Positions 37,798 through 51,687 of a stretch of 64,000 nucleotides of DNA are shown piece after piece. The stretch's first letter is position 1; each line of letters starts with the position of its first letter. The stretch is from the NCBI RefSeq assembly GCF_020536995.1, contig NC_068357.1, positions 148,325,751 to 148,389,750 of the forward strand, written 5' to 3'. Both the position numbers and the translations under genes were made by a program. A model generated the notes under the pieces. It was not told the DNA's origin. It made no database searches and worked only from the letters and a program-made list of their open reading frames with translations. The DNA is from Dreissena polymorpha. Lineage: Eukaryota > Mollusca > Bivalvia > Myida > Dreissenidae.

Positions 37798-39810
37798 ATA
37801 GGCGCTCGATGTCAATGTTTATATTTATTTATTTATTTTTATTATTATTATTTTGTTTTTAGTTACCCGTTGTTTATTATAATGCATACACATACTAAAT
37901 CAATACAAATCTTCCGACAAAACGTCTGCTTAAAAAAAGTACGACTATGTACATAGAAATTGACAAGGTAAATCACTCGCCATTTTCTGAAGCAACGGAA
38001 GTGCATCATTATGCATAATTAAATCGCTGTCACACCGCTCGCTGATTGAAATGCGCGCGCAGGCCGGGAACCTCGCTCATTCTCTACCTACTTTCAGTTT
38101 CAACAGAAACATCCATAGACGATGTGATAAATCCTTGTAACTATTCTTTCACTCAATTATTGGGGCAATCAACAAATATATTGTAAATTGCATACACATG
38201 AATCATTCCTTACCAATTGTTTAACTTGATTTTGTCTGCCATGGTGATTTCCAGATAAAAAATCAGAACGTCAAAAATCTAATCTGGCGCTTAGTTGCAC
38301 AGGTGGAAGTAACGTACCCATGATAGTATTTTTCATATATATATTTTTTAGGAGCCCAATATATTCAAATAAATATATAAAATCATGTTTAATGAGAAAA
38401 AAATTGACAAAGAGCCATGAAAAAAAAATCCCCACCCTCTGATATTGGAATCATAAAAAGGTCATTAACTAGACTTTATTATAGACCTGTCTTCGCGGGC
38501 CGCAAAAATGTCAAAAATAGCTTTAATCCAAAGCATCCCTTGATCCTCCTATAGGCCATTGGACAACCTTTCAAAAAAAGTTAACTTCAAAAATATCTGT
38601 CCAGCCGTTAACTTACAGTCGGTCGAAAACCGAGCAATATTTCGAGTCTGTTTGTCAACCCGAATAAATCTTCTACAAACTTTCAAACAATATTTTTGAG
38701 TTTTTGCCCCTTAATCGATAGCTCGCGTCCTATTCCTTTGAAACAACGAAGCGTGTCAAATAATGCATGCATATGCAACCACTTACCCCTAAAAACTTAT
38801 TCCAAAATGTTATATTTTCTTTGCAACAACTGTTATAACTCTAAATTTGATTTACTTGAAAACGAAAGTAGCCATCGCTCTTGAACCCGGCTTAGCAGTG
38901 AATTACACTGACAGAGCCAGGCACATAAATATCCAATCAACAACAACAACGATGTTTTTATAAATGTAAATAAATGAAAAATACTTATCATTCTGATTGT
39001 ATTGGAATAAGTTTTTAGGGGTAAGTGGTTGCATGTGCATGCATTATTTGACACGCCTCGTTGTTTTAAAGGAATAGGACGCGAGCTATCGATTAAGGGT
39101 CAAAAACTCAAAAATATTGTTTGAAAGACTGTAGAAGATTTATTCGGGTTGACAAACGGACTCGAAATATTGCTCGGGTTTCGACCGACTGTGAGTTAAC
39201 GGCTGGACAGATTTTTTTAAAGTGAACTTTTTTTGAAAGGTTGTCCATAGGAGGATAAATGGATGCTTTTGATTAAAGCTACTTTTGACATTTTTGCGGC
39301 CCGCGAAGACAGGTCTATGATAAATTTTAGTTAATGACCTTGTTATGATTCCAATATCAGAGGGTGGGGATTTTTTTTTCACGGCTCTTTGTCATTTTTT
39401 TTTCTCATTAAACATGATTTTATGTATTTATTTGAATATATTGCTCTTAAAACAATAAATAACAAAAAAATACTATCCAGGGTATGTTACTTCCACCTGT
39501 GCTTAGTTGCTGTTATTGTGTATAATGAGCGAGGTTCCCGGTCTGCGCGCGCATTTCAATGAGCGAGCGGGGTGACAGCGATTTAAATATGCATAATGAT
39601 GCACTTCCGTTGCTTCAGAAAATGGCGAGTGATTTACCTTGTCAATTTATATGTACATAGTCGAACTTTTTTTAAGCAGACATTTTGTCGGAAGATTTGT
39701 ATTGATTTAGTATGTGTATGCATTATAATAAACAACGGGTAACTAAAAACAAAATAATACAAAAATTAATAAAAAAATAATAAATATAAACATTGACATC
39801 GAGCGCCTAT
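37798..39810. mobile_element. 2.0-kb foldback element with 10-bp target duplication (Mutator-like size)
   Basis: The element begins ATAGGCGCTCGATGTCAATG and ends with its exact complement. It is flanked by GAACGGTAAC on both sides (37788-37797 and 39811-39820), a perfect 10-bp target-site duplication. The arms are about 0.8 kb and nearly identical over long stretches. About 200 bp (roughly 38095-38290) is found only in the left arm, and the loop is about 38808-39000. No transposase is visible. Nine- to ten-bp duplications with long inverted ends are typical of Mutator-like elements, so this is probably a non-autonomous one. The good arm match and perfect duplication suggest recent movement. 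Confidence 0.92.
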
Positions 39811-39820
39811 GAACGGTAAC

Positions 39821-40245
39821 ATGAATCATCGGACAGCATGATCTGTTTCCATCCCCATAGGGTACTTCCCGCTCGTTGATTTGTAGAAAAAAACACGAAA
39901 AGCCTTAGATTTAATTTATATAATTATTAATATCAAATAACGATCTCTAATAAGCCTTCGTGTCAGGGAAATTTATAAATACATTAAAAAATGACATGAT
40001 AATAAATATTATAAATTTGTCACACAAACTTAAACAATACATTGTCATGAAATCATACATCAGGAAGATAGTTTTGAGTCCTTAAAATATAACTAAGTAA
40101 GAGTTGTCAAACCGCAAAAATTTACAAAAAAATGCAATCCAAAACATTGAACCTACGCATTTAAGTGTGTTACTTTAAACCCAGTCTCTGTACTGCGATA
40201 TTGTAATAAATTTGCGTTGTTTTACCCGTGTCACTTTCTAACAGC
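39821..40245. other. Gene-free stretch
   Basis: AT-rich. No supported feature. Confidence 0.4.
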
Positions 40246-40255
40246 CTTGCTGACA

Positions 40256-40321
40256 GACGTCATAGGGCAGGTAGAGCGCATGCTCAGCGTAGAAAATAGA
40301 ACCTGGCCAATAACCGCCCAC
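40256..40321. promoter_or_regulatory. Promoter-like cluster: CRE, NRF1, CCAAT and GC-box motifs
   Basis: Within 66 bp in AT-rich surroundings lie GACGTCA (40256-40262), AGCGCATGCTCAG (NRF1-like, around 40276), GGCCAAT (40305-40311) and ACCGCCCAC (40313-40321). Locally raised GC and CpG fit a promoter. No convincing exon was found on either side, so its target is unknown. Confidence 0.35.
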
Positions 40322-40399
40322 TGTTACGCCTCCCATACATGCGCGTCGCTGTTGCATATACCTGAGCACACGCTTGCATGCAATGTATATTATACGGAG

Positions 40400-43300
40400 C
40401 GAGGCAAAACGCATGCATGTAACAATAGTATTGGCGACAGAAATATTTAAATGCCTCGTCTAGTTTACCCCACCCCTCCCCCATTATACAAACCATGAGA
40501 GGAAATATTGCAGAAATAAAATATATTACGATGGATCGATACGATATTTTGGGTATTCTATAAGTGAAGATAAGATTCAGTATCTTTATTCATGATCGCT
40601 TCTCAAAGCTGATTTTTTCAATGATTATTATTTCTATCAATCACTGCACTGCTAATTCCAACATCGATGTATTGAGCAGCGCACATAATAAGCGCTGCAT
40701 ACGTATGCCATATATATTAAATCACACGTGAGCGAGAAATCGGCTCACCCGTAAAATTTAAGGGGGAATACAAAATCTCATCCGCGATCTACTGTCTCGG
40801 AAAAAGCTCATCCTATTGTGTTCAAACTATTCAAAAATCGCTGTCTGTCATAATAACTGCTGTTTTTCTGTTGTGTATGCAGGCATATTTGAATTGTTAT
40901 AAATATATCATTGTTTTGTACAAATGAAATCTGTCTTAAAACGAATTACTCGATCATTAATTCGAAACAAGCCAATTATGTGAGTCCTTGCAGAGAAATT
41001 CGTATTATATCGCATTTTTGCGTTCATTTTTTTTTACCCCGAACGATCTCCGATTATTTGCGTAAAACTACGATAATGTGATGAAAATTAAAGCAAGGTA
41101 TTTCTTCTTATATTTACCTACTAAGACCCAATGCCTCTTTAGCGTAGAGGTATATCAAATAAGAAATATACGAAGAAAGAACAGCTAATCAAATGTCGTA
41201 TTTCTGTTCTAAAACCCTATTCGCGATAGACACATTTAAGAATATTTTAGTACAGTTTGTGAAAAAGGCGCTAAAAACCCATGTACTAACCATCCTTACT
41301 CCGCCCGAATTATTTTCGAAATTGCCCTGCCCTTGTTTTTAAGAGTGCACACATTATAACAAAAAAAAAACTGTAAATTGTTTGTGTTTTATTCCATAAT
41401 TTTCATAGCATAATACAGATATATGAGAGTCATTAATATAAATCCATTCATCACATCTAACAGCGCGTATAAGATTCTGTTAAATTACATTATTTAAAAA
41501 TATTATTTTTCGCAAAAGTACTCTGTCCACCAAATTTGTATTTGATTACCCTGTAATCCGTAGAAATAATGTATAACAGAGGGGGTAATCACTTAATAGT
41601 CAAGATGGCAACGTCCAAGCCGAGACAGTTATTTTCGCCGTTGTATACCCTTAATTACCATTGTCTAATGTTTAAACGACGCTCACTTTCCAGCCATATC
41701 AGTAAAAAAGTGATGAGCGTTTGTTTTGTATTTTATATCTTATAACTCGACTTTGCTCCCGTAAATTTTCTTAATGGAGCCCTAATTAGGTCATCCCGCT
41801 AAGAATTTCGCACCGAGTAAAGTCGAGATATAAAGCGAATATTACTATGAAATAAACGCTAGTAACTTTATTGCTAATATGGTTGGAAAGTGGGCGGAAA
41901 TTTTAAAAAAGAATACAAGTAATAAAGGGTATAAAACGGCGAAAAATACCGGCCTCGGCATGGATCTCGCCATCTTGATTAACTCATCTGGTATATGTCG
42001 TATCATAATTTGCTGTTATTTTTTTCTATTCACTATTGATAAGTTTACGCTGGGTCTCCTTGTTTAATAATAAATTAGTTTGTATTTTTTCTCAATATGT
42101 ACGTGTAAATCTTCTGAACAAGGATGGTATATATGTTAGTGTTTCCTTTTGAATTGGCTTATTGTGGTCAGTAATATATAAAGGCCTATTTTAATTTACC
42201 CCACCCATACCCACAGAGAAGTGAACCACAAGAGTTAAAAACTATTGCATATATGAAAGATATAACAATTAATCGATATGATATGGTGTGTATAAATCAG
42301 TGAACAGACGATATATTATCTTACATATGTATCTCAATCGCGATGTTTCTTCCATGAAAAAAAGTTCGGTGCCCTGTATTCAACATAGACCGTCGCGTTT
42401 TGTCTGGAGAAGTAAAAACTCCAGCCCCTTCGAATTCGACGGAACTTTAAATAAAACCTTGAAGAAAGCAAATTGTCAGTTTTGAAATTACTTATCGTAA
42501 TAGACATGATAGTGCTATAAACACTTCAGAATAGAGACTACGTTATAGCTAAAGCATTTGGGTTACTTAATAACTAATGATTAGAAATGGACAGTTGCGC
42601 TATTTAGAACATTAATATTATGGTCCTCATGTTCGTAAGACAAACCATTAACGCAAATTTAATTGCGTTGCATCTCAGTGGTTTTTGAACAAACCTACAA
42701 CAACGGTAAACAGGTTTACCGTCTGAAATGATCTGCGTTTCCATGAACTACATAACTAACCCCACGCGCAAGATGTTAATTGCGATATTGTTACCTCACA
42801 ACATTCTCGTCATTTTAATTAAAATTAATTATTTCCTCAAAAATATGAAGACACGTTGGTTGCTAAAAGTAGGTGCTAGGGAACCTACATTTTTCTTATA
42901 TAAGCAACAACAAATGCAATATTGTTTATTAGTTGTGTTTGCATTTTCGTAAACTTTGAATTTTTTATAATGGATCTTTTAACTTTGGGTAAGCGTTTTT
43001 TAAATAAATATCATTAAGTGATATACTATTAACCTGAATGATTAATTTGAATTAAAGTGATAGTAATGTCTATATATTTTACTGCCTCATTTTATAAATG
43101 TTTTATAACGTGGTTTATATAATTTCAAATGTATTATTCGTTCATATTTCGATATAATTGTTTTAAAATATAATGAAAACAGTTTAAATTTAATTTATTT
43201 TAAATTAAATTGTCTATTTAAAGAAGCGCCCATTAACTAGTACATTACGATTATTTTCTGTAAGTCAATGAAGCCTTAGTTGTACAATTTTTAATATAGT

Positions 43301-44728
43301 TATGTCTGGGGTTTTCGTGTAAGGTACTGAAATACCTAGAAAATATCGTATGAAGAGTTCGTTCACCGAAACTATAACATATCGGTTAAGAACAATTTCC
43401 AATAAATAATATTTCCACATTTTATGTATTTATAATTTGGTTCATAAGTAACTACACGAATGCGATCGGATGCGTTTTAATGTTTCCATTTTTGTTTCTC
43501 TTATTTTCCAATAACATTAACACTGATTAGTTGTACACCCCCACAGGATGATAGCTGCTTCAGCTTAACAAACATGACAGGCAAATCGATATCTAAGAAT
43601 GCATATAACAAGCGATATTCAATGACGTTGATAGTAAGAATAATTCAAGGAGTTTTTATCGTTTCGTGAAACTCAGATACCATGCGATGCCGCGCCATGC
43701 GAAACTATGTTGTATGTCATATGCGGCTAGCGTATTATGGTCTGGAGTTACCATGTCCGCTATACATGCGCGCAAGGTTTCGTAGTCTCATTTAAAGAAA
43801 AGATAGCTCTTAACCAGACTGTGTGATTGCACAGGCTGTTCAGTATCTACGCAGGGCGCATATAACATAATACCCATTTTCGCAAGGATGGATATACATT
43901 TTTGAGTAAGTATGATAACTTGGAGAAAACATGTTTAACACCTTACTTAAGATGTTTTGGTATTAAGTATTTCAACATTTATTCGTGCACATTTTAACCA
44001 TTGTCACGTTATTCCCGTGTTGTCTCTTTTTCAGAGAACGATTTACAATAATGTTTTCTTTAAATTCTTGATAAAAAACCACTATATAAAAAGCTGTCTA
44101 CAGAGACCATTTACCACATAGGTTTCAGCGTTGTGAATTATTATTCGCTAGGTACCAAATAAAATATTCATTAAACATGACACCATGTTTTCCTTAGTAA
44201 TACACAAAAATAAGGAAAATTAAGATAGCATACAGAACTGAAAAGGACGAATATATCATTTTTTATAAGAATCATAAATTATTGAAACACTTATTAAACA
44301 TCTAATGAAATAAAACATTCAAATTGCAAAACTGTCCTATGAAAAGGATTATGTGATCTATCAAAACTCTATCTAAAATATTTCACATGTGAGTCCTATC
44401 ATTAAAAAAAACCACCTCTTATATCACTCGTGTTTATTCCGATCCATAATGCAGCAATACTCTTTTCGATGGAAGAATTAATTTTCTCAAATTAGATTGA
44501 TTTCCAAAATACGTGTCTAGTTAATTTATCAAATGTAGAAAGCACGTTGCAACAGATTAACATCTGTTACTTTTGAATAAAATTAACCTTAAAAAAAAAC
44601 AGTATTTTATATAAAATGTATTGTTCTTTTCAACACAAATAGCATCACGGACAAAAGTAATTTTCCAGACACAAGTTTTCGTGCTGCAATTTGTTTTGTA
44701 TGTTAAACAAAAGTAATTTCTCAGCTGA
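40400..44728. other. Long gene-poor stretch
   Basis: AT-rich. One short open frame, 41879-42067 on the plus strand, begins MVGKWAEILKKNTSNKGYKT and could be a first exon ending at a donor near 41991. This is not supported by family likeness. Part of a dispersed repeat (GACTGTGTGATTGCACAGGC) lies at about 43795-43870. Nothing else is clear. Confidence 0.4.
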
Positions 44729-44828
44729 NNNNNNNNNNNNNNNNNNNNNNNNNNNNNNNNNNNNNNNNNNNNNNNNNNNNNNNNNNNNNNNNNNNNNNNN
44801 NNNNNNNNNNNNNNNNNNNNNNNNNNNN
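44729..44828. other. Assembly gap (100 N)
   Basis: Exactly 100 N, the usual placeholder for a gap of unknown size. An open frame spanning it is meaningless. Confidence 0.99.
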
Positions 44829-47030
44829 TTTAGTGCTTTTTGAGGAAGCATAAATATATATGCATTATGCATTATGATTAAAAAAATATTAATGTATATT
44901 GTATGCAATTGTTTGATTGGTTTGCGATGTGTGTTTAAGTGGTATATGTTGCATTTAATTTAAGATGATAGATATTAGATATGTTCATTTGCTTTTGATA
45001 TTACTCTTTAAACTTGTCCAATTCCTTTTATGTTAGGTGTTTGTACTTAGAAATAAAAACCTTAAATTATTGTAAAACCGAGAAGATAATATATCCATGC
45101 ATGTTAATCTAACATGTGTTCTAAACTGACAAACGGCCACACATGTTTATATGACTGCAGTGTATAATTGTTCGCTTCATGAATTGTTTCTTCTATTTTC
45201 TCATTAATACCAACCTATTTAATGTTTGTTTAATGTAGGGATTGAATTGAGAGAGCGACCGTACGCGTACTACTGCTGGGGCGGTAGCATAAATCTAATA
45301 GAGTATGTCGCCTCGTTAAATCACATTATAATAGAAAATATTATTTAAAACTATTTCAAACACACTCAAGAAGTTCGAACAAAAATCATCAAAATAACAG
45401 ATATATTGCATTTATAGTTACCGAACTACATTAGGGCATACAATATTGTGAAGCCTTACAAAGAACAGATATCGGCGTTACTTGAGGCGCGAAAGTAAGG
45501 TGGTTATTGCTTGCTGCTAATAGCCTGCATACAGATGATAATTGGTGATTTAATGAAAACATAACTTACATTAACCAGACAGGTAATATTTACCAGCAAT
45601 TCATCACATTAATTTAATATTACCTGTCTGGTATGTAGTAATGTGTGCTTTTTTATGAAATACAGAATGCCATTACAAAAACCTGAACAGAAACTTGATT
45701 AGTAAATCAGGTACATAAGTCTTATATAACATATTGAATTATTGAGTTTATCCGATAATATGCCATTTTTATAGTTGAATGATGCCGGCTGTACAGTGAG
45801 TGCAGAACATGTACAAGAATACCAATATATCTTAAAATGTTCAACTTCATCGTTTTTTATAAATACATCAACTCAAAGTGGACTTTTGTATAACAAAAAA
45901 ATTTATTACTTACTCTGAATTTTCAATGCCGTTAGTTGTAATTATATTTAAATCTGATCAACATGTGGAAGCGTTAATCGTTTTCCATCTTGACAGTTTG
46001 CGGATACAACGGTTGCCAATAAAATATCGTTATTATACTACTTTTGTATGTACTCCTTTTATATGTGTAACCTTTTTGTCTAGCGTATTTTATATGGCAT
46101 AGCAAACATTACGTAAACGTTTTGTTCTCACATGTAAAACAAAATAGTTTCATATTTGCAAGTCTTGTTACGCCATTCACATGGGCATATGTTTATTTTA
46201 AACAGTCGTTTTAAAAAACATTCAAAGATCGCATAAGTATAAACCATATGTGAATCCAGGCACGTGGTTAAATGGTCCTTTAAAAATAAGTTTTTTACAA
46301 TGAAAAAGTAGTTAAACTTTAATCGGCACATACCAATTGATCAACCTTATTGTACCCGTGTGTAATAAAAGGTAAGTTCCGATAAGCCCATGCATGGTGT
46401 TAAATGAGAATTGGGCATATGTGGCTTCGTGACAACTGTGTAGACATAGACGAGTGCATATTGGTATATGTTGCATGTTATGATTAATTTATGTAGGTAT
46501 TCGTTACAAACAATAGTGCAACTGACGTGCGTCCTTATGCAATTTGAACGCATAATTCACGATTCGTACCAACGTTTGTGCATTAAGTAAGTGAATGAGG
46601 TAGGAGTGCTGGTGCATATTTTACGTCTTCACATAATGTAGCCTAGCGCTAGCAACATGACAAACGTGTTTATAACTTTCCTACACTAATATTGTGCTAA
46701 CACGCGATAAGTATCGACATGGTGTCATTTTGCAAAAAAAGTAGGCTCAGTGTGACCTCACAATTACCCGAAGTGAATACGAACGCTTAGCTAAGGCATA
46801 ATAAAGAGGCCAAATTGTTGGGGGGGGGGGGGGGGGGGGGGGTTTGGTATGTGCACGAAGCAACTCTTAAACTCCAAATAAACCGTTCAAAACGGAAAAA
46901 AACAGGTCGTAGTTCATATTGTAACGTTTTTGACAATAGTGAATAAGAGCAAGAATGTATCCTGATACAGTATGTGAAGTTTCATTGTTTGATTTATTAA
47001 ATACTACAGCAGTGTGATCTTTGATGCATG
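44829..47030. other. Gene-free stretch with a short hairpin and a G tract
   Basis: A 60-bp hairpin (ACCAGACAGGTAATATT arms) lies at 45573-45634, and a G homopolymer at 46820-46842. No gene is supported. Confidence 0.5.
46820..46842. repeat. G23 homopolymer
   Basis: Twenty-three consecutive G residues in AT-rich DNA. This can form a G-quadruplex and is a likely place for length error. Confidence 0.95.
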
Positions 47031-47034
47031 GGTG

Positions 47035-48245
47035 AATTCAAAAGCAGTTCATATTTCAACGTTGTTATATCTCAATCTTCGGAGGCTGTAAGCAGTAGTG
47101 CAAGTTTTTGTTATGTGGATGGTGCATATGTAAGAACTACTTTTTTGGCATTCTCTGAGAGATTCTTCGCGAACTCGATAGCTGGATATTTTTTTATAAA
47201 TGATTAAGAAACCTATCCTCTGAAGGCAATTCTTATTCGACCCTTAGCGGTAATGTTACCATTCCTTGGACAGGTTTTCGCCCAAGTAAGTCTCCGTGCT
47301 GACCCTCCGTCCCGTTAGCAAATCTCAAGTTGGGGATGGGTCTTCCATCGATGGAGAGAGAGGCGTGGTGGTCATGGAAAGTCTTGTGTATATCTTCTTC
47401 AGGAAAATGTTGACCAGACGGGTAGAGAGAATATAACCCTGAAGATGCCCACTAATATCCTGAAGAAGTCCCCCCTGCTGTCTATTGAGAAGAACTACTC
47501 TTCTGGCGTTTCCGTAGAGTTCTCGAATTACTTGCACCAGCCTTCAGTCGATATTGATTCCTATCATAACATGACAAGTCCATCAAGCCAAACGCGGTAA
47601 AAAGCTTTCTTAAAGTCGATGAAGTTGTGGAAGAGCTCATTTTGGTATTAACGTGTTTCTCAATGGTTACTCGTAGTACTTGATTACTTGAAGATCTGTT
47701 CCACTGTGCTCCGAGACCAGCTCTGAATCCAACCTGTTCTTCAGCAAGCAGTTCCTCTGCCGTATTTGTCAATCGATTGATTCGGACAGCTTCGCTCTCT
47801 ACCACAAACTTATTCGTCCAATTACAACATAACATCCTTGATGTTGGTTATGGTGTAGATGCCATTGGCTAAGATGTTCAGGGCTGCAAACCTGCCACCT
47901 ATCTGAGTTTGAAAGAACTATATATAGGACAAATCTCTCTACTGCAAGCTTTTCTCGAGATCTCAAGCTGTCTAAAGCGTAGGAAATCTTAGGACCACAA
48001 GATGGGCATTTGTTTTGTCGTTGAAAACCCATGTGCCAGCTTCAGTTATAAGTTATAAGTTCACTGCTGGTGCAACATATAAGGTCAATTTCATCAGCAA
48101 ATCTCATGTTGGGGATGGGTCTTCCATCGATGGAGATAGACGCGTGGTGGTCATGGAGAACCTTGTGTATATCTTCTTAAGGAAAAGGTTAAACAAGACT
48201 GTAGAGAGAACATATCCCTGGCAGATGCCCACTAATATCATGAAG
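47035..48245 (-). mobile_element. LINE relic, reverse-transcriptase fragments, copy A
   Basis: The minus strand reads RLTNTAEELLAEEQVGFRAG (a fingers/palm motif), then VIRELYGNARRVVLLN and a decayed QGYILST…NIFLKKIY stretch. A second, overlapping piece (about 48050-48245) repeats the later part, with GGRPIPNMRFADEIDL-like sequence. There are several stops and frameshifts, so it is inactive. A sister relic lies at 57183-58140. The clade is not assigned. Confidence 0.75.
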
Positions 48246-48246
48246 A

Positions 48247-50060
48247 AGTTTAATTGATATCATGTTTCCGACGTGGGTGCAGATATGATAAGAGCTAGTT
48301 TGGTAAACTGGTTGTAAGTCTTTTCTCTTGTAGAAGTCTTCTTTTTTATATGATTACTTAAGTTTATACAATGTTAAATGTTGTTTTATTTGCGTTTCCA
48401 AGAATATATAGTAGTCTCAAAGTGCTACTGGAATATAATCGTTATGGTTGGATTTCATATTATTGTAATAAAACCCTACTGTTTTAGCTTATATATAATT
48501 GTAGTCAAAATAGGTAATTGTTTTGTTTCAGTTGTGACACCTTTATGCTGAAGTTGTGTTTTTCCGCTGCAGGTATGGTTCTTTGGTATTAAACAAAATC
48601 ACAGGTAATTTATTTTTAAAACATTTTGTTTTGAACAGTTTCGGTCAAATTGTGCAGACTTTTTAACATTTTAATGACATGAACAAACAAACCCTTCGAT
48701 TCTTGTTGTAATGTATAAGAATTACATTTACCAGCGCGATATTCATAGCATTAACACATTCAAGTAAATTCGAGGTTCGTTCATATCATTGTTTTCCAAA
48801 CCAGCTTGCTTTTATTTGCTACTTTGCGAAATTTATATACGTTACATGTTGTTAAGAGTAAAGAAATTGATTTTATATGATATAAGAAAAACGTCATTTG
48901 CCCAAAATAAAATACCAGCGAACAAGCATTTCTCACCGGTGAATGTTTCGACAGTTTAATTGTTCATATATAAAAGTAATGAAAACTTTATAGTTCATGT
49001 TTACTTTACAATCAATTAAAATTTGTCCATTTTATACTTATATAAACAACATAAATATTCTTGTAAACGATTCAGTGTCGTCATAAATTGTGGGGTTGAT
49101 AACATTTCACGCATGCAACCTGGCACTTTATAGTATTCTCATGTGTTCTCAAATCATTATCAACGAAAGTCACAAATTTTACACTGTTTGGTTATCGATT
49201 GTTTCGTTCTCAAATCTAATATATTTACTATAGTAACATTGTACATATGTGAAAGTTTACAATTGTTATGCAATACGGCTTTTTTGTCAACTAGCTGACA
49301 TAAAGAGGAATAAATGTTTGAAATAGACCAGCAGCGAGACAAAGTCAGTACTTACATATGACGCAGATGATATCACCAACTGCTTTGATAAGGGTCATAG
49401 AAAAAGCATGACGCATATTGAAAAGAAACAAGTAAGCAGATCAAGGTTATAAATATAAGAATTTTATACATTTAATGTAGAATCATTGATATGAGAAACT
49501 GTTTCTTTGGAAAAGAACGTGCCCACTTATTTCCAGTTAGAATATGTTATTTTCAACTTCATGTTGTTGGATTTTGGAGCATGTAGCGTTAATAAATAAG
49601 GTTCAGTATTGCATAAGCTCTTTTATTAACGCCAACGTCGTTAATTATTTTCTGATTATTCGCATAAGAATGACATGGGGCATTAATTCGGTTTTGTTTT
49701 AGATGTGCGATGCTGAAATCAGGAACGTTATTAAAACGAACAAACGACGCAATTCGAATTCGACAGCGCAGTCGGTCGCTTGGTCAACAAAATGTCCGTT
49801 ATGCATTACTGAAAACTTTAAGGGAAACTTTGATTGCAAGAAGAGAATTCGTAAGTGGTTTAAGACACTGGTGCGCACACACAGTTCTGGGAATATGGCA
49901 AATGAAGAAAAAGAAAAAACTGAATTAAATACAGCGTAGCATATTTTTTTTTTCGTTTTGATTATTTTCTTATTTTAAGTTATTGTAAAATGATATTTAA
50001 GATTGATATTTACCCAATAACGTTGTATTATCGACCTCAAATACTATTTAACAACACATA
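48247..50060 (+). repeat. Segmental duplication, left copy
   Basis: It begins at AAGTTTAATTGATATCATGT and aligns in order with 61418-63690. About 400 bp of the right copy (roughly 61895-62300, with the galaxin-like exon) are missing here, at about 48700. Confidence 0.85.
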
Positions 50061-50452
50061 TATTTAAGTTATCATACCACCGCATTAATATATGCCTGAT
50101 ATAACGTTGTCTGATATATTTTTTATATCATGGTCAATAAGAAGTTCCTTTATCCTGGCACATGCCTTTAAATCAGCCTGATTACCAGGTAACCTAATAA
50201 CACAAAAGTTATTAGGCTAGTTGACCTCGTGACCTCGAATATCCGTCAGTCGCTTTCCGGTGACGTACTACTTTTTCTATTAATAAAACACCAAATACAT
50301 GTAAAGTGCAGTTTGTTTAAATATGTTTTTTTATGTTTTGTTTTGGCTGGATATGATTTTTGTTGACCGAGAGTTTTTAAATAAAAAATTCAAAAAGCAA
50401 ACCATTGTGTTTAATAGTACTATGTGTAACCTACTGTTTATCAAGCGCTTAA

Positions 50453-50944
50453 AGGGGCCTTTTCACGTTTGGGTAAATTGACAAAATTGAAAAAAGTTGT
50501 TTCAGATTCGCAAATTTTCGTTTTAATTATGATATTTGTGATGAAACAGTAATACTGAACCTTTACCATGCTCTAAAATAGCCATTATATGCATCTTTGA
50601 CGATTTAAAACCCCGAAAAGTTTAAAGCGTTGCAACGCAAAACGAATTAATAATTTGGCGAGTTCTGTTGTCGTTATTTTTTTGTGAAACTACGAGAATT
50701 GCTTATATAAAGTATATAATACATCTAAAATTGTATACGGAAGGATAGTCGAGTGGTATAAGTGGAAGACTTTACTCCAGGACTCCAGGTGTCAGTTGTT
50801 CGAGCCCTGCTGAGGCCTTTTTCTTTTTTTAAATTTTATTCTTGATTTTTTACTGAAGCCTTTTACATCCAATGTTTACATTTATCAATATAAAGCATTA
50901 AATGACAAACATCAAAATATGCCGAAATCTGGGAAAAGGCCCCT
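50453..50944 (+). mobile_element. TIR element with tRNA-like core, second family, copy 1
   Basis: A perfect 12-bp terminal inverted repeat AGGGGCCTTTTC bounds 492 bp. Inside, at about 50745-50815, is a tRNA-like GGATAGTCGAGTGGTATAAG … GTTGTTCGAGCCCTG with A and B boxes. A copy in the opposite direction lies at 55941-56261. Confidence 0.8.
50745..50815 (+). tRNA. tRNA-like sequence in a TIR element (not a working tRNA)
   Basis: The A-box TAGTCGAGTGG and B-box TGTTCGAGCCC are correctly spaced, with a Leu/Ser-like layout. The stems do not pair well. It is probably an internal Pol III promoter relic. Confidence 0.5.
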
Positions 50945-51240
50945 GTACTATGATCGCTGTAACCAATGTAAACATCGTCTGCTGTATATGTACATAGCCA
51001 GTTGACATAGGATTTAACTGTATTTAATTAAATATACTCATTAAAATGGAAGAAAATTTAGGCATTTTGAAGTTGTTTGGCAAGAACTAAGTATATTTTT
51101 ATGATGAATCGCTGCGCATGCCTTCTCATGTTGTGATAAAAAATATAGCGTGACGTAAGGAAATTTACACAAGGTCAAACAAGTATGGAACACCACTTGG
51201 CTTTATGTACGAATGTTGTAAATGATACATGATAAATATT

Positions 51241-51380
51241 GATAATATGTTGATGACGTGGATGGCGAATGGTTATCTGGCTCGTCGGAGGATCTTATCA
51301 AGTTCGCCTTCGGCTCACCGGATCAATTCCTCCGCCTTGCCAGGTAACCATTCCCAATCCACGTCATCAACCTATTATTC
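51241..51380. mobile_element. Small foldback element (GTTGATGACGTGG arms)
   Basis: GTTGATGACGTGG…GAATGGTTA and its complement flank a short GC-richer loop containing TTCGCCTTCGGCTC. It is non-coding. Confidence 0.75.
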
Positions 51381-51687
51381 TCTATATATCAGTCATGTGT
51401 GGAGAATGGTCGTATTACTCGGAATCAACTATAAAGTAATCATTTTTAGTAAAATCGAATCAGATTCAACAAAACAAGCAATTTGATACCAAGATGTTAT
51501 ATATTTTAAACAAAAAATGCAACACACAAAAACAACAACATTTTTTTACAAATATTAAGCGCGCGTGCTCATGACGTTATTATTAACACGTCTAACGACA
51601 AAAGTCATATTCTTTCTCGCTAAAACTGCAGCTGTTTGGCGATATTTCCATTATTTCTTTAAAATCTGGGACGTTTAGGCATGATTA

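Noticed and set aside
38390-39420. Matching open frames on opposite strands of the 2-kb foldback
   Set aside because: They are mirror images produced by the inverted arms, with no domain seen.
44645-44908. Open frame spanning the N run
   Set aside because: It exists only because the gap is read as unknown residues.
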